64,000 nt of DNA from an uncultured Oscillospiraceae bacterium (lineage in GTDB: Bacteria; Bacillota; Clostridia; Oscillospirales; Oscillospiraceae). The notes beneath the pieces were generated by a model. The model ran no database searches and was not told the origin of the DNA. It saw only the letters and a list, made by a program, of their open reading frames with translations. Below, in pieces: positions 24,916-34,573 of the stretch; within the stretch, counting starts at the first letter, position 1, and each line of letters opens with the position of its first letter. The stretch spans positions 1 through 64,000 of the forward strand of contig CAKUBI010000003.1 in the NCBI GenBank assembly GCA_934636865.1, in the 5' to 3' direction. Both the position numbers and the translations under genes were made by a program.

Positions 24916-25185
24916 ATGCTGAAAGCTCTGCAAAAACTGTTTTACGTGCTGTGCGCCTTTGGCGGGCTCGGGATCATCGGGATGGTCTCCGCCGCCGTCC
25001 CTGAGTCCTGCGACTTTCACACGTCGCTGCGCTGCAGCGGTCTGACCGGCACATTTTTCCTGTTCGTCTTTTTCTTCCTCATCGGCGTCTGCGGCATCTT
25101 TTTCGACTGTCTGCACGAGATCGACCGCGCCCCGGCCGAGCCTGAGGAGGAGGGTACAGACACGTCGGAAGGAGGACCTTCATGA
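24916..25185 (+). CDS. Small two-helix membrane protein
   Basis: An 89-residue protein with two hydrophobic helices (about residues 8-28 and 42-62) and an acidic C-terminal tail rich in Glu. AAGGAGG precedes the ATG. Its stop overlaps the start of the next membrane protein gene by 4 bp, so the two are translationally coupled. It has no recognisable family. It may belong functionally with the preceding XRE operon because of promoter similarity. Confidence 0.55.
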   Translation: MLKALQKLFYVLCAFGGLGIIGMVSAAVPESCDFHTSLRCSGLTGTFFLFVFFFLIGVCGIFFDCLHEIDRAPAEPEEEGTDTSEGGPS

Positions 25186-25574
25186 AATATTCCGCCACGC
25201 AGCAGCGCAGGTTTTTCGGCATCGCGTTCTGGGGCTCGCTGACCGTCTATCTCGCCTGCGTCGTGCTTTTTATTTTCAATCCTGCATTCATTTCCCCTTC
25301 GACCGCCGCCATTGTGTTTCTGCCCATGATCATGCTCATGCTGTTGTGCATCGTAAGGGACCGCGCCGACGACCTCAAGCGCCCCAAATGGAACAAGTTC
25401 GACCTGATCCCGATCATTTCGTCGCTTGCCATGCTCTGCTATCTGCTCATCGACCGCGCTTCCCTTTATTCCAACCGCTATTTATACTGCCTTCTTGCGA
25501 TGATCCCATCCTATACCATGGCCGACGCGCTTCAGGTGCTGTCCGTCCTGAAGGGCCGGCAGTCCGAAACCTGA
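25182..25574 (+). CDS. Small membrane protein of unknown function
   Basis: A 130-residue protein with about four hydrophobic segments (near residues 10-30, 36-56, 78-95 and 98-118) and a basic stretch DRADDLKRPKWNKFD between helices two and three. It is coupled to the preceding gene by ATGA and followed by a strong terminator. I do not recognise the family. Confidence 0.55.
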   Translation: MKYSATQQRRFFGIAFWGSLTVYLACVVLFIFNPAFISPSTAAIVFLPMIMLMLLCIVRDRADDLKRPKWNKFDLIPIISSLAMLCYLLIDRASLYSNRYLYCLLAMIPSYTMADALQVLSVLKGRQSET

Positions 25575-25587
25575 TTTTGAATAGGAA

Positions 25588-25625
25588 AAACTCCGTATGG
25601 CAGGCCATACGGAGTTTCGTTTTTT
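25588..25625. terminator. Terminator between convergent genes
   Basis: AAACTCCGTATGGC (25588-25601) and GCCATACGGAGTTT (25604-25617) form a perfect 14-bp stem, followed by a T-rich run. It also overlaps the end of hutD. Confidence 0.85.
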
Positions 25626-26202
25626 AAATCGCCTTCGCCTTGGCGAGCATCAGCCTTGCGCCGCCCGCGCTCGCGAGCCTCACCTCGCCGGTAAAGCCGT
25701 CGAGCCGCGCGGCCTCGTCCGCCGCCAGCGTCACGCGCTCGCCGTCCGCGCAGACGGTCACATCGCCCGCGCCGCAGTAGACGAGCAGCATCCCCGCCGA
25801 GCCGTGGACGGTCGTTTCTCCGCCCGCTGAGAGCGTCTCGCCGCGCATCCGGCCCTCGCACCTGCCCTTGCGGAGCATGAGGTTGAAGTCGCGGCAGCGG
25901 CCCCAGGAGTGCGTCTCGTCCCCGCCGTCGAAGCGGTGGACGGCGTAGGGCGCGAGCGTCAGCTTCTCGCCGCCGTTGTGGTTCAGCTCGATCGTCCCCT
26001 CGAGCGTGGAGATCAGGCGCTCGTAGTCGGGCAGCGCCGTGAAGTCGGACTCCGCGTCCTCGACCGTCGCGGAGCTCAGCCGCCACAGAAAATCGCGGCC
26101 TGAGTACACCGCGCCCGCGGGCGCGATGCCGAGCTGGGTGGTCAGCCCCCCGGACCATTTGGTCGTGATGTAGTCGCGCGGCGTCAGATGCTGGATGGTC
26201 AT
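25624..26202 (-). CDS. hutD: HutD-family protein
   Basis: A 192-residue cupin-like protein of the HutD family (DUF886), often found beside histidine utilisation genes and proposed to tune the pathway by binding a metabolite. The opening IQHLTPRDYITTKWSGGLTTQL and FLWRLSSATVEDAESDFTALP are typical, as is the ISTLEGTIEL strand. The start at 26202 (after AAAGGAG) was preferred to an upstream ATG at 26229. It is last in the minus-strand hut operon, 70 bp after the cyclodeaminase gene. Confidence 0.85.
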   Translation of the reverse strand: MTIQHLTPRDYITTKWSGGLTTQLGIAPAGAVYSGRDFLWRLSSATVEDAESDFTALPDYERLISTLEGTIELNHNGGEKLTLAPYAVHRFDGGDETHSWGRCRDFNLMLRKGRCEGRMRGETLSAGGETTVHGSAGMLLVYCGAGDVTVCADGERVTLAADEAARLDGFTGEVRLASAGGARLMLAKAKAI

Positions 26203-26272
26203 GGAAATACAACTCCTTTGTAAGCGCAAATGGCTCCGGTGCGCGCACCGAAGCCATTTGTTCTGTTCTGAT

Positions 26273-26905
26273 TTAACCCTCGATGAGCTTCACGATCTCG
26301 GCGTAGCACTCGTCGGCAAGGGGCAGCGCGTGCGCGAGCAGCTTCTCGCCCCTGGCGCGGTACTCGGCGGCGAACTCCTGATCCTTGATGGAGGTCACGT
26401 TGATGAGCACGTTGAGCCACGCGCCCTGGATACCGGCCTTGAGGGACAGGAACGCAACGCCCAGGTCGCTCGCGGAGGTATCGTTGAAGCGGCCGAGCAG
26501 GGACTGCGCGAGCGTGAGCGTCTCGTCGATCAGCTCCATCATCTCCATCGGGGTCTTGGTGCAGCCCTTCAGGCCGTTCTGGATGGCGGCGGAGCGGGCG
26601 GCCTTCTCCTCGTCGGTGGCCTTGGGCATGCCGAACGCGTCGGAGACGACGTTGAACGCCTCGGTGTCGCGGTCCATCACGTCGAGCAGGCGGGTCTTGA
26701 GCTCGTTGCCCTTCTTCTCGACCTCGGCTGCGTGCTCGGCGTACTCGGCGTACTTCTTGCGGCCCTGCGTGAGGCCGCCGACCATCGCGGTCAGCGCGGC
26801 GCCGATGGAGCCATAGAGCGCGGCGCAGGAGCCGCCGCCCGGCGCGGGCGCATCGGAGGCAACGGTATCGGCAAAGCCGGTAACGGTCATATCTGCGAGT
26901 TTCAT
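26273..26905 (-). CDS. fchA: Formimino-THF cyclodeaminase (FchA-like)
   Basis: A 210-residue all-helical protein of the cyclodeaminase/cyclohydrolase family. It would convert 5-formimino-THF to 5,10-methenyl-THF with loss of ammonia. The SDAPAPGGGSCAALYGSIGAAL loop near residue 25 is the folate-binding signature, followed by MVGGLTQGRKKYA. The start at 26905 matches the family (MKLADMTVTGF). In mammals this activity is fused to FtcD; here it is a separate gene 199 bp downstream of ftcD. Confidence 0.9.
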   Translation of the reverse strand: MKLADMTVTGFADTVASDAPAPGGGSCAALYGSIGAALTAMVGGLTQGRKKYAEYAEHAAEVEKKGNELKTRLLDVMDRDTEAFNVVSDAFGMPKATDEEKAARSAAIQNGLKGCTKTPMEMMELIDETLTLAQSLLGRFNDTSASDLGVAFLSLKAGIQGAWLNVLINVTSIKDQEFAAEYRARGEKLLAHALPLADECYAEIVKLIEG

Positions 26906-26999
26906 AGTCTTTATCCTTTCGATAGCCTTGCGCCGTTTCCGGCGCAAATGATTTTAATTCATCGCGGAGGACGACATGTGCGTCCGCAGCGATACCTCG

Positions 27000-27099
27000 C
27001 AGCGCGCGGCATGGTGAATGCCGCGCGCTGAAAACCCCGCTCGGGGCGGCTGACCGCCCTGAGCGGATTCTCAAAGGAGCGGCAGCGCCGCTTCTTTGA
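27000..27099. repeat. Three tandem hairpins between ftcD and fchA
   Basis: Three inverted repeats stand in a row: 27000-27030 (13-bp perfect arms CAGCGCGCGGCAT), 27039-27064 (GCTCGGGGCGG/CCGCCCTGAGC) and 27071-27099 (TCAAAGGAGCGGC/GCCGCTTCTTTGA). None has a U tract. The third resembles sequence at 14955-14984. Confidence 0.7.
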
Positions 27100-27104
27100 A
27101 GTAA

Positions 27105-28016
27105 TTATTCCATGTCGATCAGGTGGTACTCCATGACCTGCTTCTTGCAGTCGAAGTCCTTGGCTTTGAGGTAGAACTCGGCGCAGTCGATCAGGGCCTT
27201 GGCCGGGGTCAGGCCGACGATCTCGCTCTCGATGACGCGGGTGCCGTAGCGCTCGGCGAGGGCCTTGATCATCTCATAGGTGACATACAGCGGGGTATCC
27301 TCATAGTTGACCATGTTCATGGAGACCTGCGCGATGCCGCGGTCCTCGAGCATGAAGCCCATGGCCTTGCAGCTGCGGAAGCCGCCGGAGGAGCCGCGGA
27401 TGACCTTGGCGATCTTCTTGGCGACCTCAACGTCGCTGGTCTCGAGGTTGCAGTTGAACGCGACGAGCGGCATACGGGCGCCGATGGCGGTGATGCCGGC
27501 GGTGGGGTGGATCTTGCGCTCGCCGTAGTCGGGAGCCCACTCGGGCTGCAGGAGCTTCTCGGGCATACCCTCGAACTCGCCCTTGCGGCAGGTGGCAAGG
27601 TTGCGGCGCTCGGGACGGGTGGCGCTGTCCTCATACAGGAAGGAGGGGACCTTCAGCTCGTCCCAGATGCGCTGGGCGACGCGCTTGGACATCTCGACGG
27701 CTTCCTCCACGGTCACGTCCATCTGGGGAACGAAGGGGATGACATCGGTCGCGCCCATGCGCTTGTGCTCGCCGTGATGCTTGTTCATGTCGATGCGCTC
27801 GGTGGCGACCTTCGTCAGCTGGAAGGCGACCTCCTCGATGGCCTCGGGAGAGCCGATGAGGGTGAAGACGCAGCGGTTGTGGTTGCCGTCGGTCTGGGCG
27901 TCGAACAGGGTGCAGCCGGGAACGCTCTTGGCGGTCTCGACGAGGGCGTTATAGGTGGCCTCGTCCTTTTCCTTGGAGCAGCTGAAATTGGGGATGCATT
28001 CGATCAACTTTGCCAT
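27105..28016 (-). CDS. ftcD: Glutamate formimidoyltransferase
   Basis: A 303-residue enzyme that moves the formimino group from N-formimino-L-glutamate, the product of histidine breakdown, to THF. The N-terminus AKLIECIPNFSCSKEKD and the catalytic-region MNKHHGEHKRMGATDVIPF are diagnostic, and the length fits the transferase domain without cyclodeaminase. The start at 28016 is preceded by CGGAGG. It is first in the minus-strand unit ftcD-fchA-hutD with its own promoter. Confidence 0.95.
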   Translation of the reverse strand: MAKLIECIPNFSCSKEKDEATYNALVETAKSVPGCTLFDAQTDGNHNRCVFTLIGSPEAIEEVAFQLTKVATERIDMNKHHGEHKRMGATDVIPFVPQMDVTVEEAVEMSKRVAQRIWDELKVPSFLYEDSATRPERRNLATCRKGEFEGMPEKLLQPEWAPDYGERKIHPTAGITAIGARMPLVAFNCNLETSDVEVAKKIAKVIRGSSGGFRSCKAMGFMLEDRGIAQVSMNMVNYEDTPLYVTYEMIKALAERYGTRVIESEIVGLTPAKALIDCAEFYLKAKDFDCKKQVMEYHLIDME

Positions 28017-28106
28017 GGTGATGTCCTCCGTTACTTTATTTTTATGAATCGTCAATTTTGCTCAGACAGGCGGTGCGTGACCTGTCGATTTTTGTTCAGC
28101 GCCGCT

Positions 28107-28135
28107 ATTATATCGCGGCCCATCGGGCGCGTAAA
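28107..28135 (-). promoter_or_regulatory. Promoter of ftcD-fchA-hutD
   Basis: TTTACG (28130-28135), 17 nt, TATAAT (28107-28112) on the minus strand. Downstream in the leader, GACAGG and CCTGTC form a small dyad that could bind the nearby LysR regulator. Confidence 0.6.
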
Positions 28136-28175
28136 CACGTTTTCTTTCTCTTTTTTCAGCGAGCGCTTAATTTTT

Positions 28176-29057
28176 TTAAGTGATGCTCTGCTCCACGAAG
28201 CGCTGCACGCACGGCGTGAGCGCCGCCGCGCCGCTCCATGCGAGCACCGCATACGAGCGGATGGGCAGCCCCCGCACGCTCTTGGCGCGGAGCGGCGCGC
28301 CCGGATGCGTGCTGAGGATGGACCGCGGCAGAAAGCTCAGCCCGAAGCCCGAGAGCACCATCTGCATCGCCATGGGCGTATCGTAGCAGTGGCAGGTCAC
28401 GTTCGGCGTAAAGCCGCTGCGCTGGCACTCCTGCACCAGAAAATCGTTGTAGCTCCACAGATCGTCCGAGCGCAGAAGGCACATCGGCACATCCTTGAGC
28501 CGCTCGATGGGCACCTCGTCCAGCTCCGGCGCGGGGTCCATATCCTCGCGCATGATGAGCTCGAGCGCGTCCTCGCCCAAAATGCGCTCCTGTAAGCCGC
28601 TCGGCTCGCGCGCCGCCGTGCGCAGGAACAGCGCATGCAGCTCGCCGTGGTTTAAAAGCTCGATCAGCTCCTGCGGCGAGCCCAGGCGGATAAAAAGCTC
28701 CACCTGCGGATAGGTCCTGTGGAATACATCAATATAACGCAGCGCGTAGGGCATGGCCGAGTAGATCGCACCCAGCCTGATGCGCCCGCTCATGCCCTTG
28801 CCCACGCTGCGCACGCTGTCCTCCACGCGGTGCAGCTCCTGAAAGATGAGCTGCGTCTGCTGATAAAGGCTCTGCCCCGCGTCGGTCAGCGCCATGCCCT
28901 TGCTGCCGCGCAGAAAGAGCCGCACGCCCAGCTCCTCTTCAAGCTGCGCGATCTGGCGCGAGATGGGCGGCTGCGCCACATGCAGCTCGCGCGCCGCCGC
29001 GGAGATGCTTTTTGCCTCCGCCACCGCGCAGAAATATTCCAGCTGACGCAGTTTCAT
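28176..29057 (-). CDS. LysR-family regulator of the hut region
   Basis: A 293-residue LysR-type regulator. The N-terminal helix-turn-helix is typical (SISAAARELHVAQPPISRQI, LEEELGVRLFLRGSKGMALT), followed by the effector domain with GRIRLGAIYSAMPYAL. It is divergent from hutU, separated by a shared 165-bp control region with a perfect palindrome, and upstream of ftcD. Control of both arms of histidine degradation is therefore likely. The effector is probably urocanate or another hut intermediate (inference). Confidence 0.88.
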   Translation of the reverse strand: MKLRQLEYFCAVAEAKSISAAARELHVAQPPISRQIAQLEEELGVRLFLRGSKGMALTDAGQSLYQQTQLIFQELHRVEDSVRSVGKGMSGRIRLGAIYSAMPYALRYIDVFHRTYPQVELFIRLGSPQELIELLNHGELHALFLRTAAREPSGLQERILGEDALELIMREDMDPAPELDEVPIERLKDVPMCLLRSDDLWSYNDFLVQECQRSGFTPNVTCHCYDTPMAMQMVLSGFGLSFLPRSILSTHPGAPLRAKSVRGLPIRSYAVLAWSGAAALTPCVQRFVEQSIT

Positions 29058-29111
29058 CCCTGTTCCTCCAGTCTATATAAAAAAGGTATCGTATGCTGAC
29101 AAATTAAGTAC

Positions 29112-29145
29112 TTTTCATTATAGCACATCTTTGCTATAATGCAAG
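29112..29145. promoter_or_regulatory. Palindromic operator over divergent hutU/LysR promoters
   Basis: CATTATAGCA (29116-29125) and TGCTATAATG (29132-29141) form a perfect 10-bp inverted repeat with a 6-nt centre. Each arm contains a TATAAT -10 box, one per strand: plus 29135-29140 for hutU with TTTTCA 17 nt upstream, minus 29117-29122 for the LysR gene. One bound protein could shut both. Confidence 0.65.
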
Positions 29146-29222
29146 TTGTAAAGAAAAACGGCAAATGTCTTTTGAATTTTAGTGCTTTTGCAGAATAAGT
29201 TTTATGAAAGAGAGGACCCACC

Positions 29223-31244
<2,022 letters not shown>

Positions 31245-31252
31245 ATTACTTC

Positions 31253-31282
31253 AAAAAGGGGCATATTCTATGCCCCTTTTTT
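31253..31282 (+). terminator. Hairpin with U tract between hutU and hutI
   Basis: GGGGCATA (31258-31265) pairs with TATGCCCC (31269-31276), followed by TTTTTT. No promoter is seen between it and hutI, so hutI probably depends on partial read-through. Confidence 0.75.
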
Positions 31283-31324
31283 GAGCAGGATGCTCTTTCC
31301 ACCAGTGAGAAAGGACAACATCTT

Positions 31325-32551
31325 ATGAAAAAGCTACTCGTCAAAAACATCGGCCTGCTGGCGACGCCGGAAGGGAAAAGCGCTCATCGCGGCGAAGAGC
31401 AGGGCAAAATCAAATTTTTAAAGGACGCCTGGGTCCTCATTGAGGACGGCGTGATATCCGCCGTCGGCACCGGCGCGCTCCCCGCCGCGGAGGGCGCGCA
31501 GATTGTTGACGCCGAGGGCCATCTCGTCACCCCCGGTCTTGTGGACGCGCACACCCACCTCATTTTCGGCGGCTGGCGGCAGAACGAGCTGGGCATGAAG
31601 CTTCACGGCAAGACCTATCTTGAGATCCAGAACGCGGGCGGCGGCATCCAGTCCACCACCAACGCGACCCGTCAGGCCAGCGAAGAGGAGCTGACCGCCA
31701 AGGCCGCCAAGGCGCTCGACGAGATGATGGGCTTCGGCACCACCACGGTCGAGGCCAAGAGCGGCTACGGCCTTGCCACCGAGCACGAGCTCAAGGCGCT
31801 TCGGGTCATCAAGGACCTAAACGACCATCACCGCATGGACCTTGTCGCGACCTTCATGGGCGCGCACCTCGTCCCCGCGGAGTATAAATCGAACCGCGAG
31901 GAATACGTCCGCCTTGTCTGCGAGGAGATGATGCCCCGCGTCAAGGAGCAGGGCATCGCGAAGTTCTGCGATGTGTTCTGCGAAGCCGACACCTTCACCG
32001 TGGAGGAAGCGCGTCAGGTGCTGGAGGCGGGCCTCAAGTACGGCCTGCGCCCGAAGATCCACGCCGACGAGATCGAAGCCATCGGCGGCAGCCAGCTTGC
32101 CGGTGAGATCGGCGCGATCTCGGCCGAGCACCTGATCGTCTGCCCGCCCGAGGGCATCGCGTCCATGGCAAAGGGCGGCGTGATCGCGTGCCTGCTGCCC
32201 GCGACGAGCTTCAACCTCGGCGCGGTGTTCGCGCCCGCGCGCGACATGGTCGCTGCCGGTGTGCCCGTCGCGATGGCGACGGACTTCAACCCCGGCTCCT
32301 GCCCGTGCCTGAACATGCAGTTCGTCATCAACTTAGGGTGCCTGAAATACAAGCTCACGCCCGAGGAGGTCCTCACCGCCGTCACGCTCAACGGCGCCGC
32401 CGCCATCGACCTTGCCGATAAGGTCGGCTCCGTTGAAGAGGGCAAGCTCGGCGACCTCGTCATCTGGGACGCGCCCGACCTTGACTACATCTGCTACCGC
32501 GTGGGCAGCAACCTTGCCAGGACCGTCATCAAGCGCGGCGAGATCGTGTAA
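31325..32551 (+). CDS. hutI: Imidazolonepropionase
   Basis: A 408-residue amidohydrolase that opens the ring of 4-imidazolone-5-propanoate to give N-formimino-L-glutamate. Metal-binding motifs are VDAHTHLIFGGWR near residue 75, the HADEIEAIGG histidine near residue 245, and ATDFNPGSCPCLNMQ with the catalytic aspartate near residue 320. Typical ETTVEAKSGYGL-like sequence (TTTVEAKSGYGL) is present. The start at 31325 follows AAAGGAC. The open frame runs far upstream into hutU and that part is not coding. Confidence 0.96.
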   Translation: MKKLLVKNIGLLATPEGKSAHRGEEQGKIKFLKDAWVLIEDGVISAVGTGALPAAEGAQIVDAEGHLVTPGLVDAHTHLIFGGWRQNELGMKLHGKTYLEIQNAGGGIQSTTNATRQASEEELTAKAAKALDEMMGFGTTTVEAKSGYGLATEHELKALRVIKDLNDHHRMDLVATFMGAHLVPAEYKSNREEYVRLVCEEMMPRVKEQGIAKFCDVFCEADTFTVEEARQVLEAGLKYGLRPKIHADEIEAIGGSQLAGEIGAISAEHLIVCPPEGIASMAKGGVIACLLPATSFNLGAVFAPARDMVAAGVPVAMATDFNPGSCPCLNMQFVINLGCLKYKLTPEEVLTAVTLNGAAAIDLADKVGSVEEGKLGDLVIWDAPDLDYICYRVGSNLARTVIKRGEIV

Positions 32552-32577
32552 GTCAGGAAGGAAAAAGGGGGAACACC

Positions 32578-33012
32578 ATGGATAGGACCGACTACCAGAT
32601 CCTGAATCTTCTGCAGGCCGACAGCCGCTGCACGCTGCGCCGCATGGGCGACCTTGTGGGGCTGACGCCGCCCGCCGTCTCCGAGCGCATCCGCCGGATG
32701 GAGGAGAGCGGCGTGATCCGCGGCTACCACATCGACGTGGACCGCACCAAGCTCGACTGCAACATCACGGGCTTCATCTCCGTGGCGCTCGAGCCGGACA
32801 AGTACGACAAGTTCTGCGATTTCTGCGCCGCGCAGAGCGCCGTCATCAGCCACTACCATGTCGTCGGCGAGTTCAACGCGCTGCTGCGCTTCGCCGTGCG
32901 CGATACCCAGCAGCTCGACCATCTGCTCTCGCAGATCAAGAAATTCGGCGACTCGCGCACCTCGATCGAGCTGAAAACGCTGTTCGACAGCAAGGAGATC
33001 CCCCTGCCGTAA
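32578..33012 (+). CDS. Lrp/AsnC-family regulator
   Basis: A 144-residue regulator. The N-terminal helix-turn-helix (DYQILNLLQADSRCTLRRMG, then LTPPAVSERIRRMEESGVIRGY) is followed by a RAM effector domain with the GEFNALLRFAV strand. It lies 26 bp after hutI and before a strong terminator, so it is probably in the hut transcript and may adjust amino-acid metabolism to a small-molecule signal. Its targets are unknown. Confidence 0.87.
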   Translation: MDRTDYQILNLLQADSRCTLRRMGDLVGLTPPAVSERIRRMEESGVIRGYHIDVDRTKLDCNITGFISVALEPDKYDKFCDFCAAQSAVISHYHVVGEFNALLRFAVRDTQQLDHLLSQIKKFGDSRTSIELKTLFDSKEIPLP

Positions 33013-33029
33013 AAATATCGCACCAAAGG

Positions 33030-33062
33030 AGCGCCCGCTGCGATGCAGCGGGCGCTTTTTTA
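33030..33062 (+). terminator. Terminator of the hutU-hutI-Lrp unit
   Basis: AGCGCCCGCTGC (33030-33041) and GCAGCGGGCGCT (33045-33056) form a perfect stem followed by T residues. Confidence 0.88.
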
Positions 33063-33116
33063 CGCTGTCTTGTCAGCGCGGCGGCGCATTATTCAGATTT
33101 TCCATGTCCGCTTCCC

Positions 33117-33145
33117 TTGCGAACAGGGGCGAAAACTGCTATACT
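33117..33145 (+). promoter_or_regulatory. Promoter of rpoN
   Basis: TTGCGA (33117-33122), 17 nt, TATACT (33140-33145), 46 bp before the rpoN start. Confidence 0.6.
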
Positions 33146-33191
33146 GTTTTCATAAGCTCGCCCGGCAATGCAAAAAAGGAGGCGCGGAGAG

Positions 33192-34550
33192 ATGAAACTG
33201 GAACAATCGCAATCCCTTTCCCAAAAGCTCGTACTGACGCAGAACATGCGTCAGTCGCTCGACTGCTTACAGCTCTCCGCCCCCGAGCTGAGCGAATACG
33301 TGCAGGAGATCGCGCTGTCAAACCCGCTGCTCGACGTGCAGGCCCCCACGTATTACGAGACCCAGCTCCCCAGCGAGACCGCCCCCTCCGAGCGCGAAGC
33401 GCCCGAGGTGCGCGAGGCCGACAGCTGGCAGGGCGTTTCCCCCGGCCGCGGCGGCGACGCGCAGACGGACTTCACCGCCTATCTTGTGCGCGAAAAGACC
33501 TTCCGCGACCATCTGAACGAACAGATCGGGCAGATGAAGCTTGTGGATGACGAGCTTCTGCGCCTGTGCCGCTTTCTGATCGACTGTCTGGACGAGCGCG
33601 GCTATCTCGACTGCCCGCTCGAGGACCTTGCGCGCGAATTCGACATTCCGCTTTTCTCGCTTGAGCAGGCGCTCTTCGCCGTGCAGATGCTCGACCCGCC
33701 CGGCGTGGGCGCGCGCAGCCTGACGGAATGCCTGACGCTCCAGCTCGCGCAGAGCCGCTCGTTCGACGCGCTCACGCTGACCATCGCGCGCGACGGGCTC
33801 GAGCTTTTGAGCAAACGCGACTACAGCAGCCTTGCCGAAAAGCTCGGCGTGAGCGTCGGCGAGGCAAAGGCCGCCGCCGCCAAAATTCTCGCGCTCAACC
33901 CCATCCCCTCGCGCAGCTTTGCCAGCAGCGAGCAGATCGCCTACGTCGCGCCCGACGCGGTGTTTTCCATGCAGCAGGGCCAGCTCGTCATCGAACTCAA
34001 CGGGCGCATCCTGCCGCGTCTTTCCGTGAATGCAGAGTACTCCGCCCTCTCCTCAAGCGACGATCCCGAGGTCCAGCGCTATGTGAAGGAAAAGCTCTCC
34101 GAAGCGCAGGCGCTCATCAAGGGCGTGCACACGCGCTGCGATACGCTCCTCCAGCTCATCCGGCTCATCGCCGACGAGCAGCACGACTACTTCTGCAATG
34201 GCGGCGAGCTCGTCCCCATCACGATGCAGCAGGTGGCGGAAAAGATGGGCATGAGCACCTCGACCATCAGCCGCGCCGCGCAGAACAAGTACATTCAGTT
34301 CCAGGGCCGCACCATCCCGCTGCGCAGCTTTTTCACAACGGCCATCCGCTCGGACGCCGCCGTTTCCTCCCACGCGGTCAAGCAGCGCATCCGCAGCCTC
34401 ATTCAGGCCGAGGACCCCGCCGCCCCGCTTTCGGACGAGGCGCTGCGCCTTGCCCTCTCCGCCCTCGGCGTGGAGGTCAGCCGCCGCGCCGTGGCCAAGT
34501 ACCGCATGGCGATGGACATTCCGTCCTCGTCCCAGCGCAGGAAGCGCTGA
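33192..34550 (+). CDS. rpoN: RNA polymerase sigma-54 factor
   Basis: A 452-residue sigma-54. Region I is glutamine/leucine-rich (QSLSQKLVLTQNMRQSLDCLQL) for contact with enhancer-binding ATPases. The core-binding domain follows, then a helix-turn-helix (MQQVAEKMGMSTSTISRA) and the invariant RpoN box near the C-terminus (AVAKYRMAMDIPSSSQRRKR). The start at 33192 fits the family; the ribosome binding site is within GGAGGCGCGGAGAG. No enhancer-binding protein is encoded in the window and I found no convincing -24/-12 promoter, so its targets are elsewhere. Confidence 0.95.
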   Translation: MKLEQSQSLSQKLVLTQNMRQSLDCLQLSAPELSEYVQEIALSNPLLDVQAPTYYETQLPSETAPSEREAPEVREADSWQGVSPGRGGDAQTDFTAYLVREKTFRDHLNEQIGQMKLVDDELLRLCRFLIDCLDERGYLDCPLEDLAREFDIPLFSLEQALFAVQMLDPPGVGARSLTECLTLQLAQSRSFDALTLTIARDGLELLSKRDYSSLAEKLGVSVGEAKAAAAKILALNPIPSRSFASSEQIAYVAPDAVFSMQQGQLVIELNGRILPRLSVNAEYSALSSSDDPEVQRYVKEKLSEAQALIKGVHTRCDTLLQLIRLIADEQHDYFCNGGELVPITMQQVAEKMGMSTSTISRAAQNKYIQFQGRTIPLRSFFTTAIRSDAAVSSHAVKQRIRSLIQAEDPAAPLSDEALRLALSALGVEVSRRAVAKYRMAMDIPSSSQRRKR

Positions 34551-34573
34551 AAAAAGGCAGGAGGTTTTTTCTG

